A stretch of DNA of 14,729 bases from Candidatus Segatella mututuai (GTDB taxonomy: Bacteria; Bacteroidota; Bacteroidia; Bacteroidales; Bacteroidaceae), in assembly GCA_002439605.1 (NCBI GenBank), contig DJOI01000053.1, forward strand, positions 46,547-61,275, given 5' to 3'. The translations under genes were made by a program, and so were the position numbers. The stretch's first letter is position 1, and every line of letters starts with the position of its first letter. Below are positions 1 through 7,880 of this stretch, piece after piece. The notes beneath the pieces were generated by a model. That model ran no database searches. It worked only from the letters and a program-made list of their open reading frames with translations, and was not told the DNA's origin.

Positions 1-1581
1 GCCGCTGTGTATGGCGGTACCGACATCGGTTCGCAGATTCGCACCTTGAAGCATGGTGTGCAAATCATCGTTGCCACCCCGGGTCGTTTGCTCGACTTGA
101 TTAACCGTGGCGTGGCTCAGTTGGAGCACGTGAACAACGTAGTGCTCGATGAGGCTGACGAGATGCTCAACATGGGCTTCTCGGAGAGCATCAATGCCAT
201 CTTCGAGAATGTGCCAGCGGAAAGAAACACACTGCTCTTCTCTGCCACCATGAGCAAGGACATAGAGAAGATTGCCCTCAACTATCTGCACGACCCCAAG
301 GAAATCGTGGTGGGCTCTCGCAACGAGGGTGCCGAGCACGTCAATCACATCTACTATCTCGTGAACGCCAAGGACAAGTATCTCGCCCTCAAGCGCATCG
401 TCGATTTCTATCCACGCATCTTTGCGATTATCTTCTGCCGCACCAAGTTGGAGACGCAGGACATCGCCGACAAGCTCATCAAGGACGGTTACAATGCCGA
501 GGCCTTGCACGGCGACTTGAGCCAGCAGCAGCGTGACCTCACCATGCAGAAGTTCCGCAACCATACCGTGCAGTTCCTCGTGGCAACCGACGTGGCTGCC
601 CGTGGCTTGGACGTGGAAGACCTCACCCACGTCATCAACTATGGCTTGCCAGACGATGTGGCAAGCTACACCCATCGAAGCGGTCGTACAGGTCGTGCAG
701 GCAAGAAGGGAACCTCCATCTCCATCATCCATACTCGCGAGAAGTTCAAGGTTCGCCAGATAGAGAAGCAGATAGGCAAGGACTTCGTGGACGGCACTCT
801 TCCTACTCCGGAGGAGATTTGCAAGAAGCAACTCTTCAAGACGATGGACGACATCATGAAGACCGATGTGGACGAGGAGCAGATTGCGCCATACATGGAC
901 GAAATCAACCGCCAGTTCGAGTACATCGACAAGGAGGACATCATCAAGAAGATGGTGACCATCACCTTCGGCAAGTTCCTCGATTACTATAAGAACGCCC
1001 CTGAGATAGTGAAGCCAGAGACGGGCAAGGGTTCTCGCGGTGGTCGTGGCTCTGAGGGTCGTGGAAGCCGTGGCGAGCGTGGAAAGGTGTCGAATGGTCG
1101 TCGCAAGCACGAGGCTGAGGCTGGATTCAAGCGTCTCTTCATCAACCTCGGCAAGGCTGATGGCTTTTATCCAGGTGAAATCATGCAGTACTTGAACAGG
1201 CATGTGAAGGGCCGCCAGGAGGTAGGCCATATCGACTTGCTCTCCAAGTTTGCTTACATCGAGGTGCCTGAGGAGGATGCCAAGCGAGTGATGAAGGCTT
1301 TGAACGGCACGGAGTATAAGGGCAGAACCGTGAGATGCAACGATGCCGATGAGGAAGGTCATGGCAGGGCAGCTCGTGGCGGACGTGATGCTGAGGGCAG
1401 AGGTAGCCGTGGCGGACGTGGCGGTCGCCGTGGTGATGCTCGTAATGGAAGGAAGTCTCGTCGTCAGGAGGATACTGGCGACTGGCGTCAGTTCTTCCAG
1501 AACAATGACAATATAAAACTGAAGGGCGAGGAGCCAAACTTCGAGGAAGAAGGTTGGGCACGCCGTCGTCCAAAGAAATGA
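1..1581 (+). CDS. DEAD-box ATP-dependent RNA helicase, 5'-truncated by the window edge
   Basis: ATP-dependent RNA unwinding or remodelling enzyme of the cytoplasm, probably acting in ribosome assembly or mRNA turnover. The reading frame is open from base 1, so the Q motif, Walker A and motif Ia lie upstream. Visible motifs in order: TPGR near base 80, DEAD at 148-159 (motif II), SAT at 241-249 (motif III), IIFCRTK near 430 (motif IV), ATDVAARGLD near 585 (motif V) and HRSGRTGRAG near 673 (motif VI). After the helicase core come an arginine/glycine-rich stretch (about 1030-1090), a DbpA-type RNA-binding fold (about 1129-1340, 'FKRLFINLGKADGFYPGEI...'), and a second RGG-rich tail ending in a basic 'GWARRRPKK'. 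The DbpA-like domain suggests structured-RNA (possibly rRNA) binding; this is inferred from the family. Stop TGA at 1579-1581. The exact paralogue (deaD, rhlE or dbpA type) cannot be assigned. Confidence 0.95.
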   Translation, partial: AAVYGGTDIGSQIRTLKHGVQIIVATPGRLLDLINRGVAQLEHVNNVVLDEADEMLNMGFSESINAIFENVPAERNTLLFSATMSKDIEKIALNYLHDPKEIVVGSRNEGAEHVNHIYYLVNAKDKYLALKRIVDFYPRIFAIIFCRTKLETQDIADKLIKDGYNAEALHGDLSQQQRDLTMQKFRNHTVQFLVATDVAARGLDVEDLTHVINYGLPDDVASYTHRSGRTGRAGKKGTSISIIHTREKFKVRQIEKQIGKDFVDGTLPTPEEICKKQLFKTMDDIMKTDVDEEQIAPYMDEINRQFEYIDKEDIIKKMVTITFGKFLDYYKNAPEIVKPETGKGSRGGRGSEGRGSRGERGKVSNGRRKHEAEAGFKRLFINLGKADGFYPGEIMQYLNRHVKGRQEVGHIDLLSKFAYIEVPEEDAKRVMKALNGTEYKGRTVRCNDADEEGHGRAARGGRDAEGRGSRGGRGGRRGDARNGRKSRRQEDTGDWRQFFQNNDNIKLKGEEPNFEEEGWARRRPKK

Positions 1582-1651
1582 CATCTATTATAATGGATAA
1601 TAGGAACGTTTTAGAAACAATATTCTGTAGAAATGCTCAGATAGTTAAGGG

Positions 1652-1687
1652 AACTCTTTCTCGCAGTTAAGAGAAAGAGTTTTTTTA
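1652..1687 (+). terminator. Rho-independent terminator of the DEAD-box helicase
   Basis: A perfect 11-bp stem (1652-1662 with 1671-1681) with an 8-nt loop runs straight into a T tract (1680-1686). It sits 70 nt after the helicase stop codon. The orientation and T tract fit termination of plus-strand transcription. Confidence 0.88.
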
Positions 1688-1764
1688 TTGTTTGAAAGTT
1701 TGGTTCCGTGTCTCGGAATGGAGATTATCTCATCAGTATTGTCATGGAGATAGTTGTCTAATAT

Positions 1765-1802
1765 AAAAAATAGGCTTCTATCTCTTGCGGAAGAAGCCTA
1801 TT
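1765..1802 (-). terminator. Rho-independent terminator of the minus-strand operon
   Basis: An 11-bp stem (1769-1779 with 1792-1802) with a 12-nt loop. Read on the minus strand it is followed by a run of Ts (1770-1765). It lies about 135 nt beyond the stop of the PP2C-like gene, the last gene of the minus-strand cluster. It faces the helicase terminator, so the two transcripts converge here. Confidence 0.8.
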
Positions 1803-1935
1803 ACTATCAAACTACCTAAACTTGCCCCAAGCTTTATCCAATGTACTAACACGGACATGAAAACAAATATACGGTAAGGGATAAGCAAATGAATAAGAAA
1901 GGAAAAATGGAAAATGACGAAATCTCCTTTACACA
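1803..1935. other. Short 3' untranslated stretch, nothing recognised
   Basis: AT-rich sequence between the minus-strand terminator and the PP2C-like stop codon. It would form the 3' UTR of the operon. I see no open reading frame with a recognisable product and no strong hairpin. The whole convergent gap (1582-1935) holds only this stretch and the two terminators. Confidence 0.5.
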
Positions 1936-2733
1936 TCACGGCTGAAAGCGGATGTAAGCCCTGTCGTCAAAACTCTTGTTGCCTTCCACACGGCCTTTGG
2001 TAGCTATGAAACAACTGATGTTTTGGGGATCATTGGCGATTTGATTCGTCAAGGCAACCTCGCTCTCTGCCAGGGTAGGCTTTAGGAAAGGATAACCATC
2101 GCTCGCCAAGACTATCTCGGTAGAAGAGACGGGAACTACCACCACTCCCTCCCGATAGATGGGAAATCCATCGATAACGGCATAATTCCTGTTCTGTCCA
2201 TAGAGCATAGCCTTTATCAGCAAGGGCTTTATCTGCCTGCGAGCCTCGGCGGGCGAAAGACCTTCTTCTATAAGAGCCACACGCCGGGCAGCTATCTCCT
2301 GCTCATAAGGTTTGGCATTGTCGTAGAACCGTCCACCGATGAGGGCCTGACAATCGCCCACCATCCATACTTCCTTTCTTGCTCTGCTATAAAGAATAGC
2401 AGAAGCTGTGAGTCGTTCTTCGGGATGGAACTTCAGTCGCTCTGCCACTCCAAGCGCTTTGTACACCTTATGAATATAATTGGTGACTTCTTTGCAGAAA
2501 TCATCCACTGTAGCTTCTGGCTTCAACTCCTCACGAATATATTGTGAGACAAGCATCATGGCATAACGCCCGTTCTTCATGTCGGGATTGAGATGCTCGG
2601 GCGTCTTGCTCGTACTACCATCTATCACGGCGATGAAGTCGGGAGTCACCACCAGTCCATCCTCACAGGCTTCCTGGCTTTTCTTTCCAATAATGTTTTG
2701 TTCTATGATGGTCATGGTTTGACGTTCATACAT
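1936..2733 (-). CDS. PP2C-like (PPM family) serine/threonine phosphatase-type protein
   Basis: 265 aa, no signal peptide or membrane segment, so probably cytosolic. It has the spaced acidic motifs of PPM phosphatases: an early acidic pair (E24-D25), 'VIDGS' (D38-G39, in place of the classical DGHG), 'GDCQ' (G126-D127), 'LASDGYP' (D212-G213) and a closing D256-D257 pair. In the family these aspartates hold the Mn2+/Mg2+ ions that activate water for phosphoester hydrolysis. The protein is compact and diverged, so activity and substrate are unknown. The start ATG overlaps the stop of the upstream gene by one base (TAATG), which suggests translational coupling; an in-frame ATG at codon 7 is an alternative start. 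It is last in a five-gene cluster. I am fairly sure of the fold and less sure of catalysis. Confidence 0.72.
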   Translation of the reverse strand: MYERQTMTIIEQNIIGKKSQEACEDGLVVTPDFIAVIDGSTSKTPEHLNPDMKNGRYAMMLVSQYIREELKPEATVDDFCKEVTNYIHKVYKALGVAERLKFHPEERLTASAILYSRARKEVWMVGDCQALIGGRFYDNAKPYEQEIAARRVALIEEGLSPAEARRQIKPLLIKAMLYGQNRNYAVIDGFPIYREGVVVVPVSSTEIVLASDGYPFLKPTLAESEVALTNQIANDPQNISCFIATKGRVEGNKSFDDRAYIRFQP

Positions 2734-3302
2734 TACTTAACAACAAACTTCTTACCAGCCACGACGTATATGCCAGCAGAAAGATTGCTCATGTTATTTC
2801 GAGTACCCATGCGTAGCCCACTCAGATTATAGACATGTCCATCGGTTGGGACTGCAGCATTCTCTTGACCTATCACATTCTCTATGGCTGTCGTAGAAGA
2901 ATCACCGTCAAAGCTGAACGAGAGAGCCTTAGCATTGCCTTGTGCATCCGTTATGGTGACATACCAGCTTGTACCCATAAAGTTGTTCCAGGCAGAACTG
3001 AGATGATACATCTTATCGTTACTAACCACGTATGCATCCTTTGGAGCTGCACCCGGGTCGTAATAGAAGCCATGGAACTGAACCTTATAGCCGCCAGAAG
3101 TTACCTCTGCCTTGTCCCAATCTGACTGTTTATCCTTCATGTTTTTCAACGAGTCTCGAAGCATAATTCTTTTCCGATCATTCTCAGTACGCTGATAAGC
3201 CGTAATGGAAGTCTCACGGAGACCTTCATACAGATTTCCATACAAGCTAAAATAATACTTGCGCATATCGGCAGACATCGGTTTATGTTCCAACCCAGAC
3301 AA
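2733..3302 (-). CDS. Hypothetical protein, probable C-terminal remnant of a secreted protein
   Basis: I do not recognise a catalytic family. The longest reading begins at a TTG (3300-3302); ATGs at 3276-3278 (codon 9) or 3264-3266 (codon 13) are more plausible starts. Residues about 25-65 are charged and helical-looking, then a beta-rich region with many aromatic residues (about 68-135). The end (about 157-189, 'VYNLSG' then 'GIYVVAGKKFVVK') is the tail found on many secreted Prevotella/Bacteroides proteins. Such proteins normally begin with a signal peptide, but none is present at any candidate start. The frame is the same as that of the upstream CPBP gene, separated only by its TGA stop plus a few codons. 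The simplest inference is a 5'-deleted gene remnant, still open and coupled to the PP2C-like gene by a TAATG overlap. It could instead be a genuine small intracellular protein. Confidence 0.55.
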   Translation of the reverse strand: MSGLEHKPMSADMRKYYFSLYGNLYEGLRETSITAYQRTENDRKRIMLRDSLKNMKDKQSDWDKAEVTSGGYKVQFHGFYYDPGAAPKDAYVVSNDKMYHLSSAWNNFMGTSWYVTITDAQGNAKALSFSFDGDSSTTAIENVIGQENAAVPTDGHVYNLSGLRMGTRNNMSNLSAGIYVVAGKKFVVK

Positions 3303-3311
3303 AATCTTATT

Positions 3312-4133
3312 TCAGGCTTTTCTAAATCTTGCAACCAACTGCAGGAAACTCGGTACGAGAATGCACAAGGAGAATCCTACGGCATAATATACGGTTTTTT
3401 CGTCGCCATGGAAGAGGTCGATAAGCTTGCCGTCGGTCTGGGGTAGAAGGTTGGTCAGAATATAAGCCATCGTGTTGTTGACCCAATGCAGCAGGATACC
3501 TGGCGCGAGGCTGTGGGTGCGATAGTACATCCATCCTAAGAGAAGGCCCATGAGCAGGGCATTGGCAAACTGGGCGGCATTGCCATGTACAGCACCAAAA
3601 ATGGCAGCAGAAATCATGATGGCAACCCAATGATTGCGCTTGCTCATCATGCCCAACAAGGTGCGGAGGATGGCTCCGCGGAAGACAACTTCCTCTGTCA
3701 ATGGCGCCAGGATGCCTACAGCCACATATCCCCAAGGTTCTTTGAGAAGCCCCTCGAACATACGACTTGTAGTTTCATCCATTTCCAGTCCGACATGCTC
3801 ATACGCAAACTCAAGAGGTATTATGGAACCCAAGGCGAACACGGCAACCCAAAAAAGGGTGAGCCACGGCTTGGACGATAGATAATTACGAGAGATGGGG
3901 GTCCACTTGGTCTTCAGGAAAACCACGAGGGTTATCATGCTGCTGAACACTGAGGTAATGGCAAGTAACGCGGAGTTGCGCCCCGAGAGCATGGCTGTCC
4001 TCACATCTGCCAGTTCCTCGTGCAGAACAAAAGCCCAAACGAGCATCCCCAAGAATGCAACAATAAGCTGTACTACGACAAACACAATGCCATACAGCAG
4101 AACATCCATGACCCCTTTCTTTATCTCTTTCAT
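3312..4133 (-). CDS. CPBP-family intramembrane glutamic endopeptidase
   Basis: 273 aa, mostly hydrophobic, with about seven or eight predicted membrane segments (for example residues 11-37, 54-74, 90-108, 136-153, 168-183, 189-204 and 247-266). It carries the three CPBP (Abi/Rce1-like) signatures: EE147-148 with R152 ('TEEVVFRG'), F179xxxH183 and H216xxxN220. In this family the glutamate and histidines activate water inside the membrane to cut substrate peptides. Bacterial members have been linked to prenyl-protein or bacteriocin-type processing, but the substrate here is unknown. It is the third gene of the cluster, 29 nt after ribF, and its TGA stop is followed in the same frame by the remnant gene. 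Its length and motif spacing are normal. Confidence 0.9.
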   Translation of the reverse strand: MKEIKKGVMDVLLYGIVFVVVQLIVAFLGMLVWAFVLHEELADVRTAMLSGRNSALLAITSVFSSMITLVVFLKTKWTPISRNYLSSKPWLTLFWVAVFALGSIIPLEFAYEHVGLEMDETTSRMFEGLLKEPWGYVAVGILAPLTEEVVFRGAILRTLLGMMSKRNHWVAIMISAAIFGAVHGNAAQFANALLMGLLLGWMYYRTHSLAPGILLHWVNNTMAYILTNLLPQTDGKLIDLFHGDEKTVYYAVGFSLCILVPSFLQLVARFRKA

Positions 4134-4162
4134 CGTTTATATCTGTTTGTTTAAAATCGTTT

Positions 4163-5152
4163 CTATATGTTTTCTTTGTCTTTCTGCAACAACGCCACAA
4201 CAGTTTCCTCGTCGGCACGGAGTTGTTCCGCAAGCTCCTCGGGCGACTCAAATTTACGTTCGCTCCTGATGTGATGCATAAAGCTCACCAACAGAAGCTG
4301 GCCATAAATGTCGCCATCAAAATGGAAAATATGCGTCTCGAGCGTCGTGCGCTTTCCACCAAAGGTAGGACGTGTGCCAATATTCATCATGCCCCACTTC
4401 GTTTCCTTTTCCTGTCCCAACCTTACCTTGACGGCATAGACACCTGCGGCAGGAATCATTTGTCCCAAATGGGAAATGTCCATGTTGGCTGTAGGGAAGC
4501 CTAATTTACGACCCTCATGAAAGCCATTCACCACCTTTCCGATGATAGTATAAGGATAACCTAAACACATGTTGGCGAGTTCTACCTCGCCTTCGCGAAG
4601 AAAGGACCGGATGACCGACGAAGACACATTGATGCCATCGAGTTGGAAAGCATCATTGCGAACTACTTCCATATTCATTTCACGTCCATAGCGCACATAG
4701 TCGTCGAAGGTTTCCTCACGATTGTGCCCGAAACGATGATCATAACCGATAAAAAGGATTTTCACACTTAACTGTTCGCACAGCACCTTACGCATGAACT
4801 CCTTGGCTGAAAGCGATGCCATCTCTTTGTCGAAATGCAGCACCACCACATTGTCTATTTTTGTACGGGAGAGGAGAAGTAACTTGGAGTCGAGGGAGCT
4901 CAACAACTCTGGCTGATAGTTGCTCTGCAACACCTTGCGTGGATGCTCGTCGAAGGTGACGACCGTTGCCTCGAGACCCTGTCTGTGGGCTTTCTCCACC
5001 AACTGGCGTATGAGATATTGATGCCCTATGTGTACTCCGTCGAAAAAACCTATGGTGGCAGCACAGGGCTTCAACGACTTGATGGCAGTTCCGTCTTTCT
5101 GCCTACATCCGTCCTGAATGGTATAGTATACTGTTCTCATCTTGTTTTCCAT
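4163..5152 (-). CDS. ribF: Bifunctional riboflavin kinase / FMN adenylyltransferase (FAD synthetase)
   Basis: Makes FMN from riboflavin and ATP, then FAD from FMN and ATP, in the cytosol. 329 aa, the usual length. The N-terminal nucleotidyltransferase domain has 'GFFDGVHIGHQ' (35-45, the HxGH-type site), 'GYDHRFG' (136-142) and 'SSSVIR' (177-182). The C-terminal riboflavin kinase domain has 'GKVVNG', 'PTAN' (220-223, nucleotide and Mg2+ binding), 'NIGTRPTF' (257-264) and 'LETHIFHFDGDIYG', whose E272 is the likely catalytic base. The first ATG is preferred over the ATG at codon 5 because it lies four bases after the ATPase stop and has a clear purine-rich AGGAG just upstream, inside the end of the ATPase gene. 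Tight spacing implies co-transcription with the ATPase. Confidence 0.96.
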   Translation of the reverse strand: MENKMRTVYYTIQDGCRQKDGTAIKSLKPCAATIGFFDGVHIGHQYLIRQLVEKAHRQGLEATVVTFDEHPRKVLQSNYQPELLSSLDSKLLLLSRTKIDNVVVLHFDKEMASLSAKEFMRKVLCEQLSVKILFIGYDHRFGHNREETFDDYVRYGREMNMEVVRNDAFQLDGINVSSSVIRSFLREGEVELANMCLGYPYTIIGKVVNGFHEGRKLGFPTANMDISHLGQMIPAAGVYAVKVRLGQEKETKWGMMNIGTRPTFGGKRTTLETHIFHFDGDIYGQLLLVSFMHHIRSERKFESPEELAEQLRADEETVVALLQKDKENI

Positions 5153-5168
5153 GCCTTTACTCCTCTTG
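5153..5168 (-). promoter_or_regulatory. Shine-Dalgarno-like site for ribF inside the ATPase 3' end
   Basis: Read on the minus strand, the last codons of the ATPase and its TAA give GAGGAGTAAAGGC directly before the ribF ATG. The AGGAG core sits about 8 nt from the start codon. Such sites are uncommon in Bacteroidota, so it helps fix the ribF start and suggests translation coupled to the ATPase. Confidence 0.5.
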
Positions 5169-7742
5169 GTGACACATGGCTCGCTTCACTGCACGATACA
5201 ATTCACCAACCCAAAGAACGAGCGAGGTGGAACCAATAATAATCGCCCACTCAGTAAGCGAGAGAGGCTGTGTGCGGAACATGTCACCACCAAATGTGAC
5301 GATGAGCCACTGGCCTGCCAATACAAGCAGAAGCACCAACAACATGCCCTTGTCACGTAAGAAGTGGTGGAATGCAGACCTGTTGCTGCCCAAGGCTTTG
5401 GCATTGAAGAGATTCCAAAACTGCAACATCACAAATGTGGTGAAGAACCATGTCAGTTCGTGCGTATCGACCCCGCCCTTGCCACGGCGCTCGCAATATA
5501 TCAAGAAAGCGAACATCACGATAAAGAAACTGATGCCACAGAAAAGAATTCCCTTCCCCATACTGTGGGTAATGATAAAGTCGGAAGCCTTGCGGGGCTT
5601 TTCTTTCATCACCTCGTGCGAAGGTGGCAAAGAGGCTAAAGCCAAGGCTGCAAAAGTGTCCATGATAAGGTTGACCCACAATATCTGGGTTACGGTAAGC
5701 GGCATTTCGGTACCTATGAGCGAACCGCCAAGCACGAGGAGCAAGGCAGCCACATTGACCACCAACTGGAAGAACAGGAAACGCTGAAGATTTCGATAAA
5801 GCGATCGTCCCCACATCACGGCATTGACAATCGACTTGAACGAATCATCGAGCAAAGTCATATCCGAGGCTTCCTTGGCAACCGATGTGCCCGATCCCAG
5901 CGAAAGCCCTATATGGGCATAGTGGAGCGCAGGGGCATCATTGGTTCCATCACCCGTTACGGCCACCACTTCGCCATGTTTCTGGAGCATGGCTACCAAC
6001 CGTTGTTTGTCTGTGGGACGGGCACGGCTCATCACACGGATATTCTGTGCTCGCTTATAGGCTTCCTTGTCAGTGAGAGCCTCCCACTGTTCTCCTGTTA
6101 TCATCTGTTCCTCGAGTGGAGTTATCTCTCCATCGGCTCCGATGCTGGTATTGTCTTCCTCGAAAATACCTATCTGCTTGCCTATCTCGAAAGCCGTAGC
6201 TGCCGTGTCGCCCGTTACCATCTTAACTTCGATGCCTGCCCTTCTGCATTCTTGTACAGCTGCAGGAACTTCCTTGCGCAGAGGGTCGGCAATGGCAACT
6301 ATGGCCTGCAAGGTCATCTTCTCTTCTCCTTCTTTTTGATAGGCAAAGGCCAATGTTCGCATCGCCTTCCGCTGGAAGTTGACAAGCTCGTCCTGTGCCT
6401 TCCGCTTCTCCTTGTCGTCCAAGTAGCACTTTGCCAGCACTATTTCTGGAGCTCCTTTCACAAAGAGACACTCTGCGCCTTCTGCAAGAGCACGGGTAGA
6501 CATATACTTTCGCTCGGTCGAGAAAGGCTGCTGACTCACCACGGTGCATTGTTTGCGCAACTCAGCATAGTCGTGCCCCCGTGCTTTAAGCCATAGCAAC
6601 AAAGCCGACTCGGTAGGATTGCCTATGCCCTGGTTGCCATCCAACTCGGCCGTGGTATTGACAGCAATAGCCAAGTCGAGCAAACGCTCGCTTCCATGCT
6701 TCAGCAAAAGGGTGTCCACCTGCATCTGGTTCTGTGTAAGCGTTCCCGTCTTGTCGGTGCAAATCACTGTGACCGCTCCCATCGTTTCACAGGCATGGAG
6801 CTTGCGCACAAGATTGTTCGACTTGAGCATTCTTCGCATATTGAGAGCCAAGGAGAGGGTAATCGCCATCGGCAATCCCTCTGGCACAGCCATTACTATC
6901 AACGTGACAGCCATCATGAAATAGCCTAAAACAAGGTCGGCCATATAAAGATAGTCCTTGCCTCCCCATGCGGGATTGGTTAAGATGTCGTGACCAAGAA
7001 ATAATATAAATGCTGCTACAGAAATGCCCGAACCTACCTTGGAAATCATGGTCGCCAACTTGTCCAACTGCACATAGAGAGGTGTCTTCACAGCCGTCTG
7101 CTCAGTCGACTTGGCTGCCACCTTGCCGATTTCGGTAGCATCGCCCACTGCCGTCACCCGAAATTCTCCACGTCCATTCATTACCATCGTAGAACGCAAA
7201 ACCACATTGCTGGCATAAGCCCCATCGCCACCAGCCTCGAGCGATTTCTCTGTCATCAGCTCGCCTGTAAGCGACGATTCGTTGATTTGTAAATCGGTAC
7301 AAGAGAGCAAGATGCCATCGGCTGGCACCTCATCGCCCACCTCTATCAACACGATGTCGCCTACCACCACATCGCGGCGGGGAATTTCCATCACCCTTCC
7401 GTTTCGGCGCACCTTTACAGCCTGTTCCTCGCTCAAGGCTGTAAGGATATGAAACTTCTTGGCAGCATCGCGTTCGAAATAGAACCCCACCGTTGTAGCT
7501 AAGAATACAGCCACAAAGATGCCTATCGTCTCCATAAAGTTGTGCTCTATGAAAGCCAATGCCAAAGAAATCAAAGCAGCCACAAGAAGAATTTGGATAA
7601 TGGGGTCGCGATACTTGTCCAAATAAAGTTTCCATAATGATATACGACGAGGCGGTGTGAGTACATTCTGTCCACACCTCTTTCTACTTTGTTCAACTTG
7701 TTCGTCGGAAAGACCTGAATTACTATTTATTTCTTTTGCCAT
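5157..7742 (-). CDS. Calcium-translocating P-type ATPase, PMCA-like (P2B)
   Basis: Inner-membrane pump that exports Ca2+ using ATP. 861 aa with the full P-type layout: N-terminal cation-ATPase domain, TM1-2 (about 48-90), actuator domain with TGEL (159-162, TGES-like), TM3-4 (about 234-292) with 'AVPEGLP' (PEGL 287-290), phosphorylation site D330 in DKTGTLTQN, nucleotide-binding KGAPE (429-433), TGD (510-512), hinge GDGTNDAP (597-604), then six more membrane helices. TM6 'WVNLIMDTFAALALA' with N691 and D695 and the VPEGL helix match the single calcium site of PMCA-type pumps; this basis for specificity is family knowledge. There is no long C-terminal calmodulin-binding tail, as expected in bacteria. 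It is the first gene of the minus-strand cluster, with a promoter about 40-70 nt upstream. The stop is 4 nt before ribF. Confidence 0.95.
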   Translation of the reverse strand: MAKEINSNSGLSDEQVEQSRKRCGQNVLTPPRRISLWKLYLDKYRDPIIQILLVAALISLALAFIEHNFMETIGIFVAVFLATTVGFYFERDAAKKFHILTALSEEQAVKVRRNGRVMEIPRRDVVVGDIVLIEVGDEVPADGILLSCTDLQINESSLTGELMTEKSLEAGGDGAYASNVVLRSTMVMNGRGEFRVTAVGDATEIGKVAAKSTEQTAVKTPLYVQLDKLATMISKVGSGISVAAFILFLGHDILTNPAWGGKDYLYMADLVLGYFMMAVTLIVMAVPEGLPMAITLSLALNMRRMLKSNNLVRKLHACETMGAVTVICTDKTGTLTQNQMQVDTLLLKHGSERLLDLAIAVNTTAELDGNQGIGNPTESALLLWLKARGHDYAELRKQCTVVSQQPFSTERKYMSTRALAEGAECLFVKGAPEIVLAKCYLDDKEKRKAQDELVNFQRKAMRTLAFAYQKEGEEKMTLQAIVAIADPLRKEVPAAVQECRRAGIEVKMVTGDTAATAFEIGKQIGIFEEDNTSIGADGEITPLEEQMITGEQWEALTDKEAYKRAQNIRVMSRARPTDKQRLVAMLQKHGEVVAVTGDGTNDAPALHYAHIGLSLGSGTSVAKEASDMTLLDDSFKSIVNAVMWGRSLYRNLQRFLFFQLVVNVAALLLVLGGSLIGTEMPLTVTQILWVNLIMDTFAALALASLPPSHEVMKEKPRKASDFIITHSMGKGILFCGISFFIVMFAFLIYCERRGKGGVDTHELTWFFTTFVMLQFWNLFNAKALGSNRSAFHHFLRDKGMLLVLLLVLAGQWLIVTFGGDMFRTQPLSLTEWAIIIGSTSLVLWVGELYRAVKRAMCHQEE

Positions 7743-7780
7743 TTGTCGAGAAGCACATCATGTGCCATAAGATGATGGTG

Positions 7781-7812
7781 CAAAGATACGGCATTTTTCT
7801 GATTTATCGAAA
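7781..7812 (-). promoter_or_regulatory. Bacteroidota-type promoter for the ATPase-ribF-CPBP cluster
   Basis: On the minus strand a perfect -7 box TATCTTTG (7788-7781) lies about 40 nt before the ATPase ATG. A TTTC (7812-7809) sits 20 nt upstream of it, matching three of four bases of the TTTG -33 element at the usual spacing. Transcription would start near 7775. Confidence 0.65.
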
Positions 7813-7834
7813 AAAAAGCCAAAAATATTTGGCT
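7810..7834 (-). terminator. Minus-strand hairpin with T tract between divergent promoters
   Basis: A perfect 7-bp stem AGCCAAA/TTTGGCT (7817-7823 with 7828-7834) with a 4-nt loop. Read on the minus strand it is followed by a run of Ts down to 7810, so it has the form of a Rho-independent terminator. It would stop antisense transcription coming through the tRNA gene before the ATPase promoter. Its plus-strand right arm contains the -33 TTTG of the tRNA promoter, so it could instead be an operator. Confidence 0.45.
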
Positions 7835-7859
7835 ATTTAGCAAAAAGCTATTATCTTTG
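7828..7859 (+). promoter_or_regulatory. Bacteroidota-type promoter for the tRNA
   Basis: TTTG at 7828-7831 and TATCTTTG at 7852-7859 match the -33 and -7 consensus exactly, with a 20-nt spacer. The expected start, about 7 nt further on, is about 15 nt before the mature tRNA 5' end at 7881. Confidence 0.85.
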
Positions 7860-7880
7860 CAGACGATTTGCAAAAATCAC

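Noticed and set aside
1181..1573. Minus-strand 130-codon frame, rich in Pro, His and Arg
   Set aside because: Antisense shadow of the RGG-rich end of the DEAD-box gene; its composition mirrors glycine/arginine codons.
3322..3735. Minus-strand 137-codon frame inside the CPBP gene
   Set aside because: It is a shifted frame of the CPBP gene; the CPBP frame carries all three family motifs.
5913..6596. Plus-strand open frame of 227 codons
   Set aside because: It is antisense to the nucleotide-binding region of the calcium ATPase, whose motifs are unambiguous, and its product shows no domain.
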